A stretch of 64,000 nt of DNA. It comes from Fasciola hepatica (taxonomy: Eukaryota > Platyhelminthes > Trematoda > Plagiorchiida > Fasciolidae). A program made the translations under genes and the position numbers. Position 1 is the first letter of the stretch; the number at the start of each line of letters is the position of its first letter. The stretch covers positions 203,501 to 267,500 of the forward strand of contig CANUEZ040000104.1 in the NCBI GenBank assembly GCA_948099385.1, read 5' to 3'. Below the pieces are notes generated by a model. It had not been told where the DNA came from. It saw only the letters and a program-made list of their open reading frames with translations, and did no database searches. Below are positions 48,316 through 62,619 of this stretch, piece after piece.

Positions 48316-51300
48316 TTTCAAACCAAATCTTGATGAGTGTGATTCAAAACACTATTTAATTCAATTGCAACCAATATTTTTTTGCGCCAAAACTTTGGAA
48401 AGGAAATTGTCGGTAGATAACATTTAGTCATCTTTATAATATTTTTCTTACTTACACTAATTTACCATCCAGGTGCTACAATAAGACCTAGAAAAAACCG
48501 TGAGTTGTCTTGATGCTGAGCATTTGATTTACGCTTGTTTCCTTACAACTACATAGTTATTCACTCTTACATTTGATCAGTGTGCATTCCTGTAACAAAC
48601 AGTAAGACGTTTTCAATTTATGCTAAAAATCAGTTGTTGTTGGGAGTTTCGAATACCCGAAAGGAGACATCCTCAAATATACAGATTGTGAGGGAGTGGA
48701 AGTGTTCAATTGGCTGTATGCAATTCGAAAAGAGGTAATTAGAATGTTGGAAGTTACGTGCGCCTAATAGTTTACAACGGTGCGGATAAGCCTGAACCTG
48801 TGTACTGCAATATACTCATTGGGAATTTAACCATGTTTTCTGTTTGGTTATTGCAGAAAGCATTGCAAGGAAAATATCAGACCTAATGACTCTATTACTC
48901 CCTTGGGTTTTACAACGAACAGATACATGAATGCTTCATCAAAATTCCAGCGAATATGAGAGAGAACATCAGTTTGACAACATACTGGATGGGATGTCAA
49001 AACGATGGTTATATGTACCTTTCTTCATTACCTATGAGCCGGAAGACAGTCTCCGAATTGAAGAATGTTTTGGACTTAGTTCACCAGTGCCAAGTATTAA
49101 AAACTCCTTATTTGTCAGACAGACGTGAGTATCCAGATGTAATGATATAGTGAGCTAGAACACTGAGCTGTGTATTTATGGGTACAGTGATATTCTATTG
49201 TCACCCTTACTTTCGAATCATTCAATCGATCTGTGTTACCCGTAAATAATGCGTTAATAAATGTAGCAGGGGTAAAGCCACGAAATTTTGTGAGATAAAT
49301 GTTCCACCAAATACGTTGAACATATTACTTGTGGAATGTTTAAAATATGCCCAAATGAGCTTCTACTGAATAAATGAATGACATTTTTTCAACAAATAAC
49401 TACTGAGGCTGATCAAGTTGCAGCCTTCGGATTCCGCAAACTAATCAAATCATTTACTCTTCGTTCCCAGCCTTTTTAGAAACAGACCTCACCTGCCCAA
49501 AAGCAATCGCCGGTATGTGGAACACGATCGACTGGGCTATGTGAAATAATCGAAGACATTCAGTTTACCAATTTCAGATAAACTCTATCCCATTCCACAT
49601 GTGGTCGAAGCGCCAAACGAGCTCACGTTCACCAAACGCACATGTTACATGAATTTCGTATAATTGTTTCTGTAGAAAACTTGGTACCCTGGACATGATG
49701 TCCGTTTGAAAGTCAATTGAAATATTTTAGGAAAACACTGAAAGAATCGGAAGTAGTGTGGTGCTGTGCTGATATTGTCTCCCAAGTGTCAGCAATATAA
49801 TGTAGATTAGAGACGTGAGCTATTCTATCAGATTATGAGCAAATGAATCTCTGTTGAATCCACCACGTGTTCATCCCCCCACGAGAAATCCGTTGTTCAC
49901 GCCATGTCTGATTTATCACCCGCATGTTAGCCACATATTTTCTCAGAATAGAGTAACAATGGATAGAGGGATTTGTGATTGTCATCCCGATTTCTACAGT
50001 TGGGATGTTTTGGCTTGAACTCGGTCAGTGGCATAGCAGTTCTCCGAAATCTGAACAGAAACGCACCCAACGCGTCCTGATAATCATGTGATTTTTTGCA
50101 AACAGATGAGTCTCCCATGAACACGGAAACAACCACAACGTTGACAACTGGCAGGATATCAACAATCAGTGAGAATGCTTTACTAATAAGACTTCCAGTT
50201 ACATTTTGAATATGGCAATGTAAATTTTAGAAAATAACTCATACGCGTTAACTAAACGTTAGACCGTATTTGTGACATTTCTGCAAATGTGTGTTTCCAT
50301 TGTTCAGTTCAATAAGATTAGGCTCATTTAGAAATGCCCTGGGACGATTCATTAGAAGTCACAACAATTCTAGGCGCAGTCTTACAGAGACCGATAAGAT
50401 GGACATAGTCCCAGGCCATGTCGTACTCTCAGGCTCGTCTTATCACTATTTTCAATGTGGCACTTTGATTATCCAATAGACAATTGGTATTGGAAATTTT
50501 ATGCAGGTAAATTTGGCAAAAGTCCATGAGGGATTCTGCTCGTAGTTATGACATTCTAGTTTCATAAGTGCCATCATGGCGATATACAAACAGAAAGTAT
50601 TTTTGCATTCCGTTCAGCTGTCACAACTAAATATTTTTTGCTACAACTAATTTCATACCTTGAACAAGCAGGTTGGACAACACGGGAACAACATATCACT
50701 TACTCTTGTGACTGCATTGGGTTCAAACATTACAAATCGTTCACGCTTCTTCTCTTCACGTTTTCCCATTGTTTGTTATGATTTGATCTACTACTTTTGT
50801 CCGAAGTATCTGTTATATGTCCACTCAAATACAGAATCCAACGTGATCCTCTCATAGAATAAAGAGTTTGAGACTACATCTGTGTTGTTCTGACGAATAT
50901 GGCTGATATTTCCAAACTCCAACTCCACAGGCAGTCAACCGAAGACATCAGAAGGCTTATATATATTACCGAAGCACTGGAGATGTATTGACAGTATATA
51001 AATATTTGCATATGGATATTGACGGTATATAAGGACGACTTGGTAATTCATATTCCGAAAAAGGAAAACCAGAGCAACATGGGAAAAACGATTGCCAGTT
51101 ACAGCTACGGTAAGAAAGGAATAGTGATTTTCAACAGAAAATCAGGTAGAAATTCGACAGAATGCTCATATGGCAGACTTTACATGGTCGACAAACACTC
51201 TGTATATGACCGGTCAGATTACAAGAAAATCGCAGATAACTTTGTTGTACACGTGGAAACAAGGAAAGCGGCCGTCTACAAAAAGCACACGTTTTTCACA

Positions 51301-53164
51301 GTTTCTGCTAGAAAACAGGAGAATGGCTGCGACCCTTGGACGAAACAGCACTTGAGTAGTTTGTATCCAAAGGTTTGGATTGCTGCAGAGGTTTCACCCG
51401 CTCTTTGTGTACCACCTGACTGAAATGAACAAAATGAACTGGGCCTTTGTAGCTCGGAGGAGTGCAAACGTTTGCAGAAGATTAGTGATCTTTGGAAATT
51501 GCAATGATGCACGTTTTGCGAACAGTGAAACTCACATCATGACATCGTGAAATAAGTTGGTACATTGATAGAATCCCAAACTGATACTCCCAATAGACGC
51601 CATTGTGCATAAAGTTTCTTGATTTCCGTTTATTCTTCTAACACGGCACAGCTCCACTCGTGCGCATTTGTTTTCAATGCAATAAGTAGAGGTTTTGTAA
51701 GGTTGCTATGATTAGTTGTCGAGGGGAATCCTGATGAATAGACATGAAGAACAGAAGCAATCAGGCGCATTCTAATTGCAAGTTCAGCCAAAAATACCTG
51801 ACGCTGATATGGCATACAACGGGGCTCATCTAGTTTCGTAAACAAACTAAAGACTGACTAAAAATCATTCCGCCGTGATCAGTCGATTGACAATCTGTTG
51901 TTTGCTTTCGGCTTATCATTTGATAGCTCAATCGTAGTTCACCTTGAAAAGAGCAGTCTAATCAGATATGCACCGTCGTAATGTAATTTACCACCACATC
52001 GTAAATTGTATCAATATGGGGTGCGAATTGGAACATTTTGAAATGAGTGTAGCCAGGAGACTACTGCCAGACAATGATCCAGGTAAAATCTGGAAACAAT
52101 TACCAGTGCAACTGTGCATGGCTACTGTTTGCCGAATCATCTGTAGTGATGGCTATTTGCTAGTGCCGAAGCACTGCACTGATCTCTGTAAAGCGTAACG
52201 CACCTTTTTGTGGGTTACACGACCACGATACCCATCCAATCTGTAATCGTATTTAGGAAGATGTGACAACGGTATGTCAAAAAGAGACAATTGTATTTGC
52301 ACAACTTAACACTGAAAATTTAACTTCTCTATTTTAATGCTGTTGGTTGTTTTGATATCTGAGTCAGTTCGCTGCTGAGAAGTAGGAATCAGTGGATCAC
52401 GGCAATCAGTGAACCGGTAATGGTTGTCACAATGGAACCACACTTTCGGGAGTTTCTGAAACTGGAAAAACCACGACAGAATGCCAACAGAGCAGCCATC
52501 ATTTTTGTGGTGAAGGTGGCGTGCTATCGAGCAGATAATACGGCAAATGCTATTTTACTCGGTTTTTTCCTGCATGGCTCTGTTAAATCGAGCCATTCAT
52601 TCAGGTTATTCACTTTATTGTTTGGTATACCCCATCATTACGGTTTCTTACAATATATCCTTTTTAGATCAAAAGTAATAATGTCACACCGATTCATGTT
52701 CCTATTATTTCAACCCGAAAAATACTTTCTGATAAATGGTGTTTCTCTCTATCATTTGTAATATATTGCATTTTCCCACATAACGTGGCTACAATTTTAC
52801 GAAACAATAAGAGAATCTTAAGTCGGTTGAAAAATATTGTCATCATATCAACTCCATATATTCTTTCTTCTATTTTCACATACTTTCCGAGATTCGAGTG
52901 TGATGGTTTTGTGATTGGAAACTTTGAATGACTTCACTTGCATGAATTTGCAAAAGTCATACGCTTCAAATACCGATAAGTTGTACGTTCATGAGTAAGG
53001 TCAGTCAACTCATATTCCATCGAACAACGCTGATAAGAACCAGTTGATTCGGTAGAGATTTCAGGTGTAGGCATTCAAATGCGTGCCATTTGTTAGATTC
53101 CAGTGCCACCAAAACGATGCATTACCAAAATATACGAAGCTTCTATTGGGGCACCAATGCTCAA
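48316..53164. other. Unassigned sequence
   Basis: Short open frames only. The longest, 134 codons plus at 51019-51423, is rich in lysine and tyrosine (for example SYGKKGIVIFNRKSGRN) and has no recognisable motif. A 113-codon plus frame at 52420-52761 and a 76-codon plus frame at 51968-52198 are likewise unassigned. Confidence 0.4.
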
Positions 53165-53608
53165 CTACCACAGGATTTCAGTCGTGTGCGAGCTTCTGAA
53201 GATCGTATTTATCATTATACCAATCAAAGTGATTTTCTGATTCTCTTCTAGAAATCGGCACAAAACAATTACAACTCCATTAGAAAAACTTACTTCATGC
53301 GAATAGTGTGTTAGCGCTATACGCAAAGGCTCTCCAGTATTTTGGTATAATTTAAAGATGATGGGAATGAGATCAAAACCATCGCCTCTTGTTGCACACT
53401 GGACAAATCTTCTCCGGTCTTGCTCATACACTGTGTTCCGCTTGCATGTGAATTTGTATTCTCTTGTTAGCCTGGATGGATTATCACAAATGTCTTCATC
53501 AGGAATTCTGTGGATGTTGAAGCATCTTTTCAGCTGATGGCTTGAAGATTGATGTGGAACATTTCTGGATCGTGTGAGCAGCCATTCACGGTACTCGCAC
53601 AAATCCAC
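53165..53608 (-). CDS. Candidate exon of an unknown gene
   Basis: A 147-codon open frame on the minus strand, the longest not explained by a mobile element. It is preceded on that strand by a possible acceptor ending CACATTAG. The translation has balanced composition, with DEDICDNPSRLTREYKFTC and EQDRRRFVQCATRGDGFD, unlike the biased translations around it. A GT in TTGATTGGTATAA could be a donor near the 3' end. I recognise no family, and the frame appears to start at a non-ATG codon, which suits an internal exon better than a complete gene. Confidence 0.22.
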   Translation of the reverse strand: MDLCEYREWLLTRSRNVPHQSSSHQLKRCFNIHRIPDEDICDNPSRLTREYKFTCKRNTVYEQDRRRFVQCATRGDGFDLIPIIFKLYQNTGEPLRIALTHYSHEVSFSNGVVIVLCRFLEENQKITLIGIMINTIFRSSHTTEILW

Positions 53609-54177
53609 GGATGACCTAATGTGATCGCAAAACTAGCATGACAAGTGACTTTGTATGGTTATGGTAGATAAGGGAAGGGTTATTTATTTTGCTCTAGGCT
53701 GCGGTTGCCAAATAACCAAGTGAACCAATTGGAGGCTTCGGAATTCGCAATCGCTGTTGGTCTATAGTGACAAGCTCTTGTGATTTAGTATGCAACTGAA
53801 GGCTCATTTATATTGCCCATTCCTGTAGATGTGTGGCGCACGCGCAATGCAAGAATAAAACATTGGTGAGTGTGGCGGAAGCAGTACAAATATTTGACCT
53901 CGAACATAAGGAAAGAACCACCGGTAAAGACACGGACAAACAAATAGTATTATGTTCATTGAGAGGTAAAAGACGGTATTCCAGTGCGAATTACTCAAGG
54001 AACAACATCAAGAAACGTCGAGGCACCGTCACAGAAGAGAGAAGGCAGTTTAGCGGGCAAAGTTGTTTTCACTGATTCCTACTCATGCCGTTACATCACA
54101 ATACACTACTACATGTTGAGGGATTGGACAAACTAGACGTGAATGTAGTGTTAGGGAATACGGTTGCATATTAGCCG
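53609..54177. other. Unassigned sequence
   Basis: An 80-codon plus frame at 53833-54075 is strongly basic (RGKRRYSSANYSRNNIKKRR) but is not recognised. Nothing else is supported. Confidence 0.35.
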
Positions 54178-54215
54178 TGGCTGAGGCGGTTGACATCCGC
54201 ACCCACAACCCCCTC
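54178..54215 (+). repeat. tRNA-like A-box fragment
   Basis: A full A-box match (TGGCTGAGGCGG, 54178-54189) in a tRNA-like context, followed by a C-rich stretch. No B box was found, so it is at most a truncated SINE. Confidence 0.25.
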
Positions 54216-54466
54216 TGTTGACTGGAAAATTATTCGTGTGCTTTTAAGCTGCCCTGGCCCATCAACCACCATACAACAGACGACAAAATATATGGAAAAT
54301 AATAAACTACGTGAGAAACAACTCACATCCGGTTTTGATATAAGTCTAGATTACAAGTGATTGTTTTTCTTCATATTTTGTCACCGTTATTCTTCGTCAC
54401 TTCCTGTTTGTCTAATTGGTCCAATCTGCTAACTTGTGCTAATATTTTATGATATGGTGGCATGGA

Positions 54467-54510
54467 TATAAATAGTTGAAAGTGAATCCATATTTGGTTC
54501 TTTTAATAAA
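54467..54510 (+). promoter_or_regulatory. TATA box and AATAAA signal in close tandem
   Basis: TATAAATA at 54467-54474 is followed by AATAAA at 54505-54510. A TATA box and a poly(A) signal only about 30 bases apart is typical of the U3-R boundary of short LTRs. In AT-rich DNA it can also be chance. No paired LTR was found nearby. Confidence 0.25.
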
Positions 54511-57397
54511 TTCAGCTCAGTGTGTCAACCGTTGGTCTGTTTATTTCCATGTTTTGTTGTGAGTATTTCACGTGTGTGCCAACATTCACATCCAGCTAAG
54601 TTTGTTTTATAGAATGTGGGTAACAGTTACTGCTCTCAACTACTGGCCATCGAGAGTGAACCGCAACGTTAGTCATAGTAATTTGGACATCATTTTGCGA
54701 TTGCTCCAATATGTTCCATTGAAATTATTTCCTTTACATCTCGTATCTTTTATATGGCAGCGTCTAACAGTTCTGGAAGAATCAGCAATCGACCAAAGGT
54801 TATGAAATGAGGGTGTGATCAATGTTAGTGGGAATCGAACACTGGATATTTATTATTCAAAGTGCACGATGAAAACCGTTCGACAATGGCCGGGTTACCT
54901 AAATAATGTAATTACAATGCTCGAAACACCTTTCGACACAGTGTATCAGTCTTTTTCGACGGTGTGTAGCAATGGGAGCAACATTATTCCCCAAAGTTCG
55001 ATTCTGGAACACATTCTGAGTTTCGCCGGTCCATTTAGTCAGGTAACTCACTGGGGACAGGACATCTTCGGGGCTTGTCCTGACATCTGAGTGTTCCATG
55101 AGTACGTCCACCAGTCGGGAATCACAAATTACGGTTGCTATGTATGGCATGCCTGTAGGTCTGAAATGGTGAACATGCCTGGCCCAGAGGAAAGCGCTCA
55201 CCTATAACGTATACGTAATTGTTCCATTTCGTTTTGCAATCCATCTGGGAATCCAGCTATCTGAACTGTCTCCGAAAATCAGTACGCGGACATGAGCTTC
55301 TGATTGAAATATTTTACTGTTGACATGTGTATATGTTTGTGGTTGGGGAGTATCTGGAGTGGCCGGTATGATGGTATCTAACGGTAGTCTTATTCAACGA
55401 TCTAAAGGCGGTTCAGCTGAAAACGTCTGCACTCATGTAAGTGAAACGGATTTCGAGCGATATATAAAGAGGAAAGCGTCAGATGGATTTTGTAGCTCAC
55501 ATTTTTTTTATTGTGATCTGATCACGGAACGCTTATTCACGTCAACAAACCGTTCTGCTACACAAATCGATTTGGGCTGATGCACTGGATAGCAAAAGTG
55601 ATGAATGACTTTTGAAACACAGAACACTGCAAACTGTGAAGAAACAAATTTTGTGCCACTAATTGAGTCAAGAGATTATGGAATGCCAAGATGGGTAAAA
55701 CATTCTAATAACGTTTGTAAAAGAAAAAGTGCTGATTGGAACACGCATTCGAGTAATTTCGAGCACATCAGAGTGCTTGTAAATAGTGATTAGGTAATCC
55801 ATATATTCGAGGGGTTTGATTGAATCATTGTGGGAGCAAGACAAGAGGGTCGTTGAGAATTGTTATGATGGGGATGTTTTCCCGGTGGTACCTAAAATAT
55901 CTTTCTGTGTTTTACGCATTCTTCATTTCGATTGCTATCCTTCTGCATCAACGTATACAAATGTCTACTGTACTCCATTTCACCGAAATCCTCACAAACC
56001 AGGTGCTAGTATCAGTTGAATGTCCAGGCAGTGCTGATGTATTGTCTATTTTCATTCCTCCTGATTCGACGAGTTGTCAAGTGCAAAGGGTTTTTGACTG
56101 AAATTTGGACATCTGTCTACGAAAAAGTCTGATCAGATTCAAAACCCAAATATGAATGGATTTCAGAAGTTGCAGAATGTTTTACTACGTGTTCAATTTG
56201 CGGATCCTTGCATGATCAGTCTCCAAACCACCGAGCAATTATCCCCATGCCAACGAAACCAGGTTCAACAAGGTGAAATTGTTCAAACACAATTGACTGG
56301 AGAATATATTACACGATGAATTTTTCACGGAAATGTAGACATCCTCGCTAAACAGATACCAGAACATTACTTTTGAATAATTCTTCCTCGTAGGGAAGAT
56401 GACAGTTTCGTTGAGCCAATAGTCTGGAGAAGTCAATGGTTTGCCAAAAACCTGAAACAAAAATTTAAAATAACTATCTAACAACACGGTGTCTCAAACC
56501 GATGTCTGATGTGAACTGGTACTCCTGTTGTTCAGCAGAAGATAGACAAAAGTGAATCATGACTAAATCACATTCAAGTTTTGAGACCAAATACCCTGAA
56601 TGAGCATGATATAGAGAACAACCAAATCTAGCCCCTAGAACGGATACACGTGTAGACTAAAGACACTCTTCACAATTCCACACAACATGCGGAAAACGAG
56701 CTGCTTAGGTGCACAGTTCATACTGCGAACGAGCACCGACGAATCCTTAATAGGTCATCAAATCAAAAAGGCTTTTTGGACAGAAAAATATTCAGTCAGC
56801 CGCGGTGTTACGCGGTCAAGCTGGTTCTGAAAATTATTCAACGAGGTGAAAGTTGTATACATGAATGAAATATCATTGTTGTTTCCATCTTCATAAAACA
56901 CTCACGTGGTGGCTGCACTTGCCACGGGTTTATAAAACTCATCTCTTCAGCGTTGAGACTTCTCTCTTCTATCATAATTTGCAAGATTAAGCCAACATGT
57001 GAAGAGCCCACTAGAAGGCGGCTGGATAAGTTTCGCTTCGGTCGTTGATATGTTTATCGAATAACCACCACCCGATATCTACTAAAACAACGCCATACAT
57101 TTAGAAGACCAGCCGTTAACGTATTCTCGGGCATTTGCACTGCCTTCGACACCGTCGGTAGGATTTCGTTAAGGACTGTCTGCCAGAAATGGGTTACCAG
57201 AAAGGTTTAGATCAATTTTCACAATAATCCGTTGCAATACCTCAGTTCACTTACTTTATTCGGCTCCAGTGGCTAGAAGTGCTCCTTCCAGCCTTAGGAA
57301 AGCCTCTGTTAGTTGGAAATTGATAGACTTTCAGCATCACTGATCGTCTCACTCATCCCTCATTGTTTCTTACTGGTAACTCTAATGAGATGTAACA
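54511..57397. other. Unassigned sequence
   Basis: Short open frames on both strands (for example 54815-55090 plus and its antisense 54899-55201). None has a recognisable domain, and no repeat family was identified by eye. Confidence 0.42.
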
Positions 57398-58079
57398 CTA
57401 CGTGATGACGTTCCTAGACAGCAACACACAACGGATTTCCGGTTCCCTGGAAATAATTGCATTACGTGTGCGTGTCGTTACGAGGCATGCTTCACTGGAG
57501 TCGCTTCCAGCCAGGATGGAATGCAGTAATTCGATCGACTGTCTCGTACGCCAACCCACAATGTGGCCTACTGTCATGTGATTGATCAAGATCCTGTATT
57601 GACTCGAAAAAGGCGGAACCAACGTTTGATACCCACGGTCAAACATTTTGAATCTTACCACTTGCGGGGTTTGATGCAGTGCGCTTACAGGCAATCTCTT
57701 AAGTGTGGCGGGATCTACTGTTGTTCCTCTAGCAGTGCCCTTCAGAAAACATCATTGCCCTTTTATGTCCTCTGGTGAAGCAGATTTGAACCACTTCCGT
57801 TGCGTGACGAGTCTTCAGTACCTCACGTTCTCTAAGAATTTCCAACGGTTTTGCATCTAGATATTACTGCCGTTGGAATTAATCCTTCCTGATATGAGCA
57901 TCCGATAAAATCGTGTGAGTCTTGCAAACATGGAACCTAGAATTACGTATGGAACCCTGTCGTTGAAAATCTTCAAGAGAGGCTTGCCTATTGTTGTTGC
58001 TTTTCACGTCTCTGGTCCACAGCACTAACTCTTCCCCATCAAAGCTGTCTACCACAGTGAATCCCAAGAACTTAATCAC
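57398..58079 (-). other. Coding-like fragments on the minus strand, unidentified
   Basis: Two minus-strand open frames, 58079-57879 (KFLGFTVVDSFDGEELVLW) and 57694-57398 (SALHQTPQVVRFKMF, then VGWRTRQSIELLHSILAGS), lie in the same orientation. The part between them is broken. Composition is balanced and slightly richer in GC than the flanks. They could be parts of one decayed element or gene, but I cannot name the family. Confidence 0.25.
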
Positions 58080-61000
58080 CGACTGGTTGGAGCTACACGA
58101 AGATGTGGCTACTTTTTGTTATCAGAGATCTGACTATTCCAATTTTCCTCGTGTTCTCCAATTCCATTGGGAGCCCCTGATAATTATCCATGTATTATTT
58201 TTTGACGAATACCAATAAATTCAACACCGGTTGGCATGCTATTGTCAATTCTGGAAAACAATACGTATGGATATTATCCTGCAGCGATGGTATACGAACA
58301 TTACACATACACCAACTTCATTCTCCTTTAAACTTCAGATAATTACAGTGCTTTATATCTACAAAATGATGTCTACATTTGTAGTCCCTCCCACTGACCT
58401 TAACTAGATTATCCGCCCCCTTCGAACTAGCCCATTTCAATGGCTCAGAGAATATTGTTTAAGTGCAATGAAAATTCACTGCGAATAATCCTTGCACCGC
58501 AAAACGACTGGTTCAAATGGCATCGAGTAAAATCGTTTTTGACTGTTTATTCAATCGGTCAACATTGGTTTCCATTTGAATCTCTCCTCCTTCTTTGTAT
58601 TTACGCGTTGCGTGTTCTTTTTGTGGTTTCTGTGCTTCACAGAGATTGGGAGAAAGCGTTGACTTTCAGTCATCCTTAAAACCCCTAGTCTGCTCCTCTC
58701 ACTTTACTGAACAGGTGACGGAGTGCTGTCTGATAAGGAGACGAGGTTGTCTATCAACAGTGTGTCAGCACACACCCTAACATCATCGCTCGTTTGATAA
58801 AGGTGACCGATTGCGTATCCTCTTTGTTCACATGGGCTTTCTATCAAAAGAGGTATTTTCTTTTTTATTAGGTATATTCCACTTTTTGCTAATTTAATAA
58901 GGAAAAATGTACCTCTTGAGACCGAGTTATAATCAGAAACATTTTGCTCCTGAAAGCTGTTTTGATTAGACGACTTAGTGTGGATTTTTTCGTTTATCAT
59001 TCCTTGATGGTAATATGAATTGTGCACGTGGGAATCTGTTTTCCTCCTTTTTCTGTAAAACTTGGGTACGAACAGCTAGGCAACACAACCTTTAGTTCAA
59101 ACGTATATACCAGATGGGTAAGAAAACATACACCATTTATGATTCCAAATTAGCTGTTCGTGAATTACTGCAGACATTTCCCTTACTCTGGTGTCCTATG
59201 ACTATGTATTTCTATTGTAAGAAACTTTTACTGGACGTTTCATTCGTCCATATAAACTACCCTTTGGAGACTGGTTTCCCTACAAAGTTCTCCACTGTCA
59301 AGGTAATCCGCTTTACACCACAGAGCACATCTGTGGCACAAACAAATCTCTTGTCAGTTTTATCCATCCACGTGGACACAATTCACTCCTGTCTTTTGTT
59401 TACTACTAGCATTTGTCCTTTAACATTTTTAACTTCTTTGTATATTCTAACCACACATTATCTTCTCATTATGTGACTGAAGCAATCATTCCGCGTTGGC
59501 TAGAAACCTTCTTCATTTACTATCTCTACCGTGACTGCGCTGCGCTGCAGGTTCGTCCGACTTCTTGCTGAATGGACTGTTTATGACTGCACTGTGTGGA
59601 TTAACCGGATAACTATCTGTACTGATATCCATCATGGCTCAACTGTGATGTGAGTCATTTTGCCCAGATACACGTTTGTGTGTCTCACCATATAGAATCA
59701 CGAAATAAGGATAAACACGGTTATTTAATTGGAATGTGTTCTGCTGCGTGTAACCGTGTACAGCCCACGTCATGCATAAAGCCTCAGAATATGTTTCTGA
59801 TAGATTGACAGTCAAATTATTCCAAACAGCCTTGAAGGTTTGTTTATTCTGCATTGAATTACAATTCGTTATGAAGATTCCAACGAACTATAACAACCGG
59901 AATTATATTCGAACCTTTCAGGATAAATCAAATTGAAACCTTTACTTTCCTCAACCGAAAACTGCTCTGTAATGCTGCCTTTATTTTTCAGGAGAAGATG
60001 TTTCTAAGAAACTGGATTACGTATTGCCAATCGATACTACCGTTGGAAGCATACTTTAATTTAAGCTTCCTCTGCTATAGTTGTGAAATGTCAGATAAAG
60101 AAAGTCGTAAATTTCGGTACTTTCCTTCAGGTCAGTAGAAAAAACAAGCTCTTTCTATTTTGCTCAAATTAAGAGTTCCTTGTATTGATGTGCGGAATAA
60201 AATTAAAAGCCTTAACCTCTCTTTTTTATTTTTAAGGATAGATCAACCACAAAATTCACCAGTATAGTGTACTTGGCTCACTATTTCGTTGATTACTGAC
60301 CACGAGAGCCATTGTGTCTCGACTGAACCAGCTTGAGAACTACTATACCTTGCTTCCGATCAAGGGAATATTTTACGGACGAAACATTTTCTTCTGTATT
60401 CAGTCACTAGTGCGACTCGGAAATACAAATATGTCAAAATACATCCCACTATCGGGTGCGAAACGCCTGAATTTTGACAGTTTGCATGGATTGCACTTTT
60501 ATTGCTCTCATTTTAGTGAACAATAATAGCTATATAAACGTTTTGTCTTAGTTTTGGTAGATCTGGGCGAAAATTTTGAGTCAAATAGACCAAAGTATTC
60601 GCATTCTCTTGCTCAGTTGTCGAAGCCCAATGAGTACTTCGGTATAAATGAGTGATAATTTAGTTAGAAGAATCATGAAGACGATATGGGAATATGAGAG
60701 AAATCCTCAACTAACAAGCTGTGCTTTACTATAAATGTAAATAGAGATAAAGGCAAGACATTGAAACCCGGTGATTCATTAAAATCCAAAATCTTGTCAT
60801 ACTTCATGGTAAGGTGTCAAATAATTTGAGAATTCTTCAATGAACCGTAACCATTTACAATACTGGATCACCGAATTATAAAACTGTCGCCAGTACAGGA
60901 ACAGAAGCTTGTGTTTGCTCGCAAACCTCTGGTTTATCCCCGGTCATTGATTCCTCAATCATCCGGTCTCAACGAATAAATTGACCGTGAACAAGTACAG

Positions 61001-62619
61001 AGACTGCACCTAAATGTGATCAAAAATCACCATTTCATATTGTATGAGGCAGGGAATATTTGAATATATATGGCTTTGTTATTGATTATGCAGCAAAGTA
61101 GGCAAATATGATTGGTTTAGTCGGATCTCCGTGTTTTTGAACCTTCAATTGCTCGGCGGTTTTGTGTTGAGAAGAAGCAGTGCGTATTCTGGTGATTTCC
61201 GATTTGAATTGAAACTTGTGATGAACTGATTGGTTCATGACAACATGCTTCATGAAGACACCGTCATGAGGGATGCCTGGGCACTGTCATTAGTTGTTCT
61301 TAACAAACACCGTGTGCGTAGTTTGGAAGAATGTGGACTTCGGCCTCCGTGATGACTTTTTCCAGGGAAATTTCCGACTACTGACAAAGTGTGTACAGGA
61401 ATGTTGTTCCATCATTGACTGACTCATAGATAATCAAACTCCGAATCTAAAGACACGGAACACAAACCAGCTTTACATTGTGCACTCTTGGACAATCTAT
61501 CAAAATAAAGACAGTATCGTGCCTCAAATTGTGTACAAACTGATCACAGAAACAATACAACCGAGACAGGCTTCAAAATGCTTTGCAAACAAGGAACGCT
61601 CGAAAGCTGGAAGGGGTGATGCAGAAGTGAGTCAAATGCTTTTCAAGGGAAGTTGGTGTATTTTGGGAGCATTTTGACCAGCCAACGGTCAGAGCAGAAG
61701 TAACGTCATGATGGAGTACACAAACATAAACGTAGATTAGAACAAAATCTAATAGTATAGCTATGAAAAAATGGTACGATCATAACGGAATGGTCAAAAT
61801 TCAGTCACTCGCAGAGACAAGGCAAGAAGAAGAAAGGATAATTTGAGGGAGAGAGCGAGTAACAGTAGTAATTAACTCATGCAGTCCAGTCCATTATGAT
61901 GCGATGAAAAACCCGCTCGTGGATACAATTGGATCAGTGCACAAATAGAAACACGGTTACTAATAAAATCAGCTGAGTCTCGAAGTTCGATGCGAACAGA
62001 TAAGCCTCACAAATAGACGCCGGACCGACCCTGGTTTGGTTTGGTGCATATTTTTTTTCAGTGAGAAATAAATGCAATTAGGTAATGGGAACAGAAAATC
62101 ACTAAATTTGGGGATCTTCTTTGCTTCAATGCTCTACTGTGGTCCTTTACGGCTAAACACAGTTTGGAACCATTTCAATTGGACTTCACTCAGTATAAAT
62201 TTCCTTGGTAATGAATTAAAATACTGGAAATATACAGGGATAATTAATGGACCAAGAAAATGATGACGGCATTTGTTTAGCAGAACTAGACTTCGTGGAC
62301 GCGTACTATCAAGTTGAAGGCAGGTCCCCATTGGGATACTTTCTAAGAATTTGCATTCATTGTGTCTTGTACAAATTCACACGTCCTACTTAAAGTTAGA
62401 ACTGCCTCAGTTATTTTCCAGTGGGCAATATATACGGTGTTAGCAAGATATGAAGGAATGGCTGCATATTTTGGAGAATTCATTACCGCCGGGTTTTCCA
62501 CCGACTAACTTGAAAACCGTCTGAAAGTGATTGCACAAGACATCCGAAAATTCCGGTCTCCATGATGGTGAAATAATGCAATACCCAAACCACTGATTAC
62601 TTTGCATTCGTTTCTGACC
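58080..62619. other. Unassigned sequence
   Basis: Only short open frames, the longest 120 codons plus at 59114-59476, which is hydrophobic and threonine-rich but unrecognised. No RNA gene or mobile-element protein was seen. Confidence 0.45.
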
